Source: Rhizobium lentis (GTDB lineage: Bacteria > Pseudomonadota > Alphaproteobacteria > Rhizobiales > Rhizobiaceae). Taken from it: a DNA stretch of 64,000 nucleotides. A program made the position numbers and the translations under genes. Under the pieces are notes generated by a model. It did no database searches, had not been told where the DNA came from, and saw only the letters and a program-made list of their open reading frames with translations. Of the stretch, positions 61,903-64,000 are shown one piece after another (within the stretch, counting starts at the first letter, position 1; each line of letters opens with the position of its first letter). Where the stretch lies: contig NZ_CP071454.1 in assembly GCF_017352135.1 (NCBI RefSeq), positions 2,381,001 through 2,445,000 of the forward strand, written 5' to 3'.

Positions 61903-64000
61903 TCACTTTGCCAGACTGATTTTTCCACCGCGGGGCCTCTGGTCATGCAGGATGCTTTCTTCTTCGTCAGCTGCCGGCCAGTCTTCGGCTAGCTTTCCAT
62001 CGAAAATTCGCCTGAGGAACAGGAGGAAATCGTCGACGAAGGTGAAGATGACAGGGATGACAAGGAGGCTAAGTACGGTCGAGGTCATCAGGCCGCCGAT
62101 CACGACGATTGCCATCGGCTGCCGGAAGCTCGCATCGCCACCGCTGAGACTGAGGGCAACGGGGAGCATGCCGCCTCCCATCGCCATTGTCGTCATCACG
62201 ATCGGACGGGCCCGCTTGTGGCAGGCGTCCACCAGCGCGTCGAAGCGCGAAGCGCCCCTGCGCCGCGCCATGATCGCATATTCGACCAGCAGGATGGAAT
62301 TCTTCGTCACCACGCCCATCAGCATCAGCAGACCAATGACCACAGGCATGGAGAAACTTGTTCCCGTCAGCACGAGGGGCAGAAGGGCGCCGCCGAGCGA
62401 TAGAGGAAGCGCCATGAGAATCGTCAGCGGCTGGAGGAAGTCGTGAAAGAGCAGGACCAATACGGCATAGATGCAGAAGACGCCGACCGCCATGGCAATG
62501 CCGAAGCTGTCGAAGAGGTCGGACCGGCGCTCGAGTTCGCCCTGTTCGACAAGCCTCACACCTTGCGGAAGGGTTCGGAATGCAGGCAGGGCCTGGGCCT
62601 CGCGGTAAACATCGCCGAGGACGCGACCATTGAGCTCGACTGAGATAGTGATGTTGCGCGACCGGTCAATCCGGCTGATCTCTGACGGACTGCTGCCCAT
62701 AGTGATGGCCGTGACCGAGCCCAAGTCGACGCTGCCTCTGCTGCCGGCAACGCGCAGGTTAGCGATGTCTTCGAGCGTCCTGCGGTTGCTCGGATCGAAA
62801 CGCACGCGAATATCGAGCTGGCGCTGTGGCAGATTGAGTTTCGCCAGCGCGGAGGAATGATCGCCGCCGGTTGCGACCCGAACAGCCTCGGAGATCGATT
62901 CCGCAGTTACACCGAGGGCGGCGGCCCGATCGAGATCTGGAATGATCTGGATTTCGCGGGCCTGAAGCGAAGCGCTTGAGGTCACAGCCCCGATGCCTCG
63001 CAGCGTCCGAAGCTGTTCTTCGAGTGCACCAGCCGCCTTGTCGAGCGCGCCGGCGTCGTCGCTCGCAAGAGTAATATCCAGTCTGGTGCCATTGCCGCCC
63101 GATCCCACCTGAATGCGGGCTCCCGGTAGATTGTCAAGCGCCAGCCGGATATCGTTCTCTATGTCGAGTTGGGTACGGTCCCGTAGGCCGACCTTTTTCA
63201 GGTCGACAATCAAGGATGCGCTCGCGGTATCGATTGTCGTCGTGGAATCGAGGAGGTCACCCGATGAAACCGTTCCGACGGACGAGAAGACATGCGTGAC
63301 GTCCGGCAGATGAGAGATGATGTTCGTTGCCCTCCGGGCGGTCGCGTCCGTTTCTTCGATCGGTGTTCCCGGCTGCAACGTGATGGTAACCTGCGTCTGT
63401 GCGTCGTCCGAGGCCGGCAGGAAACCCGAACTGAGGAGTGGGATGGCCGCCAGCGACAGACCGAGGAAAACAAGGACGCAGACCGTTGTTATCAGGCGAT
63501 GCTGCAGGCAGGATTTCACGAGCGCCATGTAACGCCGCATCACCCACCCCTCCTTGGCCTCCGCGGGATGAATCTTCATCGTGTATGCGGCCATCACCGG
63601 CGTCAGAAGCCGCGCAACCAGGAGTGAGGCAAGGACCGCCACCGACGCCGTCACGCCAAACTGCCGGAAGATGAGGCCCGGAATGCCGCTCATGAACGCC
63701 GTCGGCAGGAAGACGGCGACGAGCGTCAATGTCGTGGCAATGACCGCCAGACCGATTTCGTCAGCCGCCTCGAGCGCCGAGCTCTTCGCCGATTTTCCCG
63801 TCTGCATGTGACGCGAGATGTTTTCGATTTCGACGATTGCGTCGTCGACGAGGATACCGACCACCAGCGATAGCGCCAGCAGCGTCACGGTATTGAGGCT
63901 GAAATCGGCAAGATACATGACGGCGAAGGTCGGAATGATGGATAGCGGCAGCGCAATCGCTGACAGGAATGTTGCGCGCCAATCCCGCAGGAAGAGCCAG
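61903..64000 (-). CDS. RND family efflux permease (5' truncated by the window edge)
   Basis: The last 698 residues of an inner-membrane RND transporter of the HAE1/AcrB type; its start is beyond the window. Visible are LVVGILVDDAIVEIENISRH, with the paired Asp of the proton relay in TM4, the FRQFGVTASVAVLASLLVARLLTP segment, porter-domain strands (TVSSGDLLDSTTTIDTAS), and MGVVTKNSILLVEYA near the end, with the typical second-half signature. It would pump drugs, metals or lipids with a membrane fusion protein and outer-membrane channel, not in view. The C-terminus is charged (DEEESILHDQ), which is unusual but harmless. Confidence 0.93.
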   Translation of the reverse strand, partial: WLFLRDWRATFLSAIALPLSIIPTFAVMYLADFSLNTVTLLALSLVVGILVDDAIVEIENISRHMQTGKSAKSSALEAADEIGLAVIATTLTLVAVFLPTAFMSGIPGLIFRQFGVTASVAVLASLLVARLLTPVMAAYTMKIHPAEAKEGWVMRRYMALVKSCLQHRLITTVCVLVFLGLSLAAIPLLSSGFLPASDDAQTQVTITLQPGTPIEETDATARRATNIISHLPDVTHVFSSVGTVSSGDLLDSTTTIDTASASLIVDLKKVGLRDRTQLDIENDIRLALDNLPGARIQVGSGGNGTRLDITLASDDAGALDKAAGALEEQLRTLRGIGAVTSSASLQAREIQIIPDLDRAAALGVTAESISEAVRVATGGDHSSALAKLNLPQRQLDIRVRFDPSNRRTLEDIANLRVAGSRGSVDLGSVTAITMGSSPSEISRIDRSRNITISVELNGRVLGDVYREAQALPAFRTLPQGVRLVEQGELERRSDLFDSFGIAMAVGVFCIYAVLVLLFHDFLQPLTILMALPLSLGGALLPLVLTGTSFSMPVVIGLLMLMGVVTKNSILLVEYAIMARRRGASRFDALVDACHKRARPIVMTTMAMGGGMLPVALSLSGGDASFRQPMAIVVIGGLMTSTVLSLLVIPVIFTFVDDFLLFLRRIFDGKLAEDWPAADEEESILHDQRPRGGKISLAK

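Noticed and set aside
1..64000. CRISPR array
   Set aside because: No regularly spaced direct repeats of 24-40 bases were seen.
1..64000. Insertion sequences or transposases
   Set aside because: No transposase-like protein or terminal inverted repeats with target duplications were recognised.

Overview
The window looks like chromosomal DNA of a fast-growing rhizobium (Rhizobium leguminosarum/etli type). The evidence is the high G+C content, a PodJ-like polarity protein, the ligase-associated helicase/PdeM pair, the block murA-DUF2948-hisD-UPF0262-phosphatase-infA-maf-yacG-tRNA-Phe, and dispersed mosaic palindromic repeats of the kind known from rhizobia. The species is inferred from gene content, not from a marker gene.

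Layout. 1-7.1 kb: a truncated Lhr-type helicase coupled to pdeM, an SLT lipoprotein, a divergent reductase / TetR-YciI module with two palindromic sites, and a translationally coupled TauE/SafE exporter plus TIGR02186 protein. 7.1-13 kb: podJ-like gene, a VOC remnant, an SDR without the usual catalytic Tyr, and a 3-methyladenine glycosylase. 13.2-18.7 kb: a beta-oxidation operon (acyl-CoA dehydrogenase, thiolase, FadB-like fusion) behind a palindromic operator. 18.9-31 kb: cold-shock gene, MarR/GFA and TetR/MFS divergent pairs, a giant symporter-histidine kinase-receiver hybrid, mscL, aminotransferase, galE and a 3-hydroxyisobutyryl-CoA hydrolase-like gene. 31-36.5 kb: metallo-beta-lactamase-fold hydrolase, UvrD-type helicase, small lipoprotein and hypothetical genes, tRNA-Thr. 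36.6-42.7 kb: the conserved murA-to-tRNA-Phe housekeeping block.

42.7-46.8 kb, right after tRNA-Phe, is an A+T-richer accessory patch with a candidate minus-strand small RNA, a tiny HTH protein, a DUF4145 protein, an unknown membrane protein and a winged-helix-like protein; no integrase is visible. 46.9-50.8 kb: nhaA, a divergent arylamine N-acetyltransferase, and a cupin/LysR divergent pair.

51.2-53.8 kb holds the most notable system: a four-gene operon of a DUF2282 precursor peptide with four Cys, an MNIO (DUF692) enzyme, a DUF2063 partner and a DoxX membrane protein. This is the bufferin (copper-sequestering RiPP) architecture. It is preceded by a site matching the sigma-F type ECF promoter, and an intercistronic hairpin follows the precursor gene. 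Downstream are an ArsB-like transporter, a histidine kinase with a degenerate receiver-like partner, a MipA/OmpV protein, an OmpR-type regulator, a patatin-like lipoprotein, a DUF3313 lipoprotein and the 3' part of an RND efflux permease that runs off the window.
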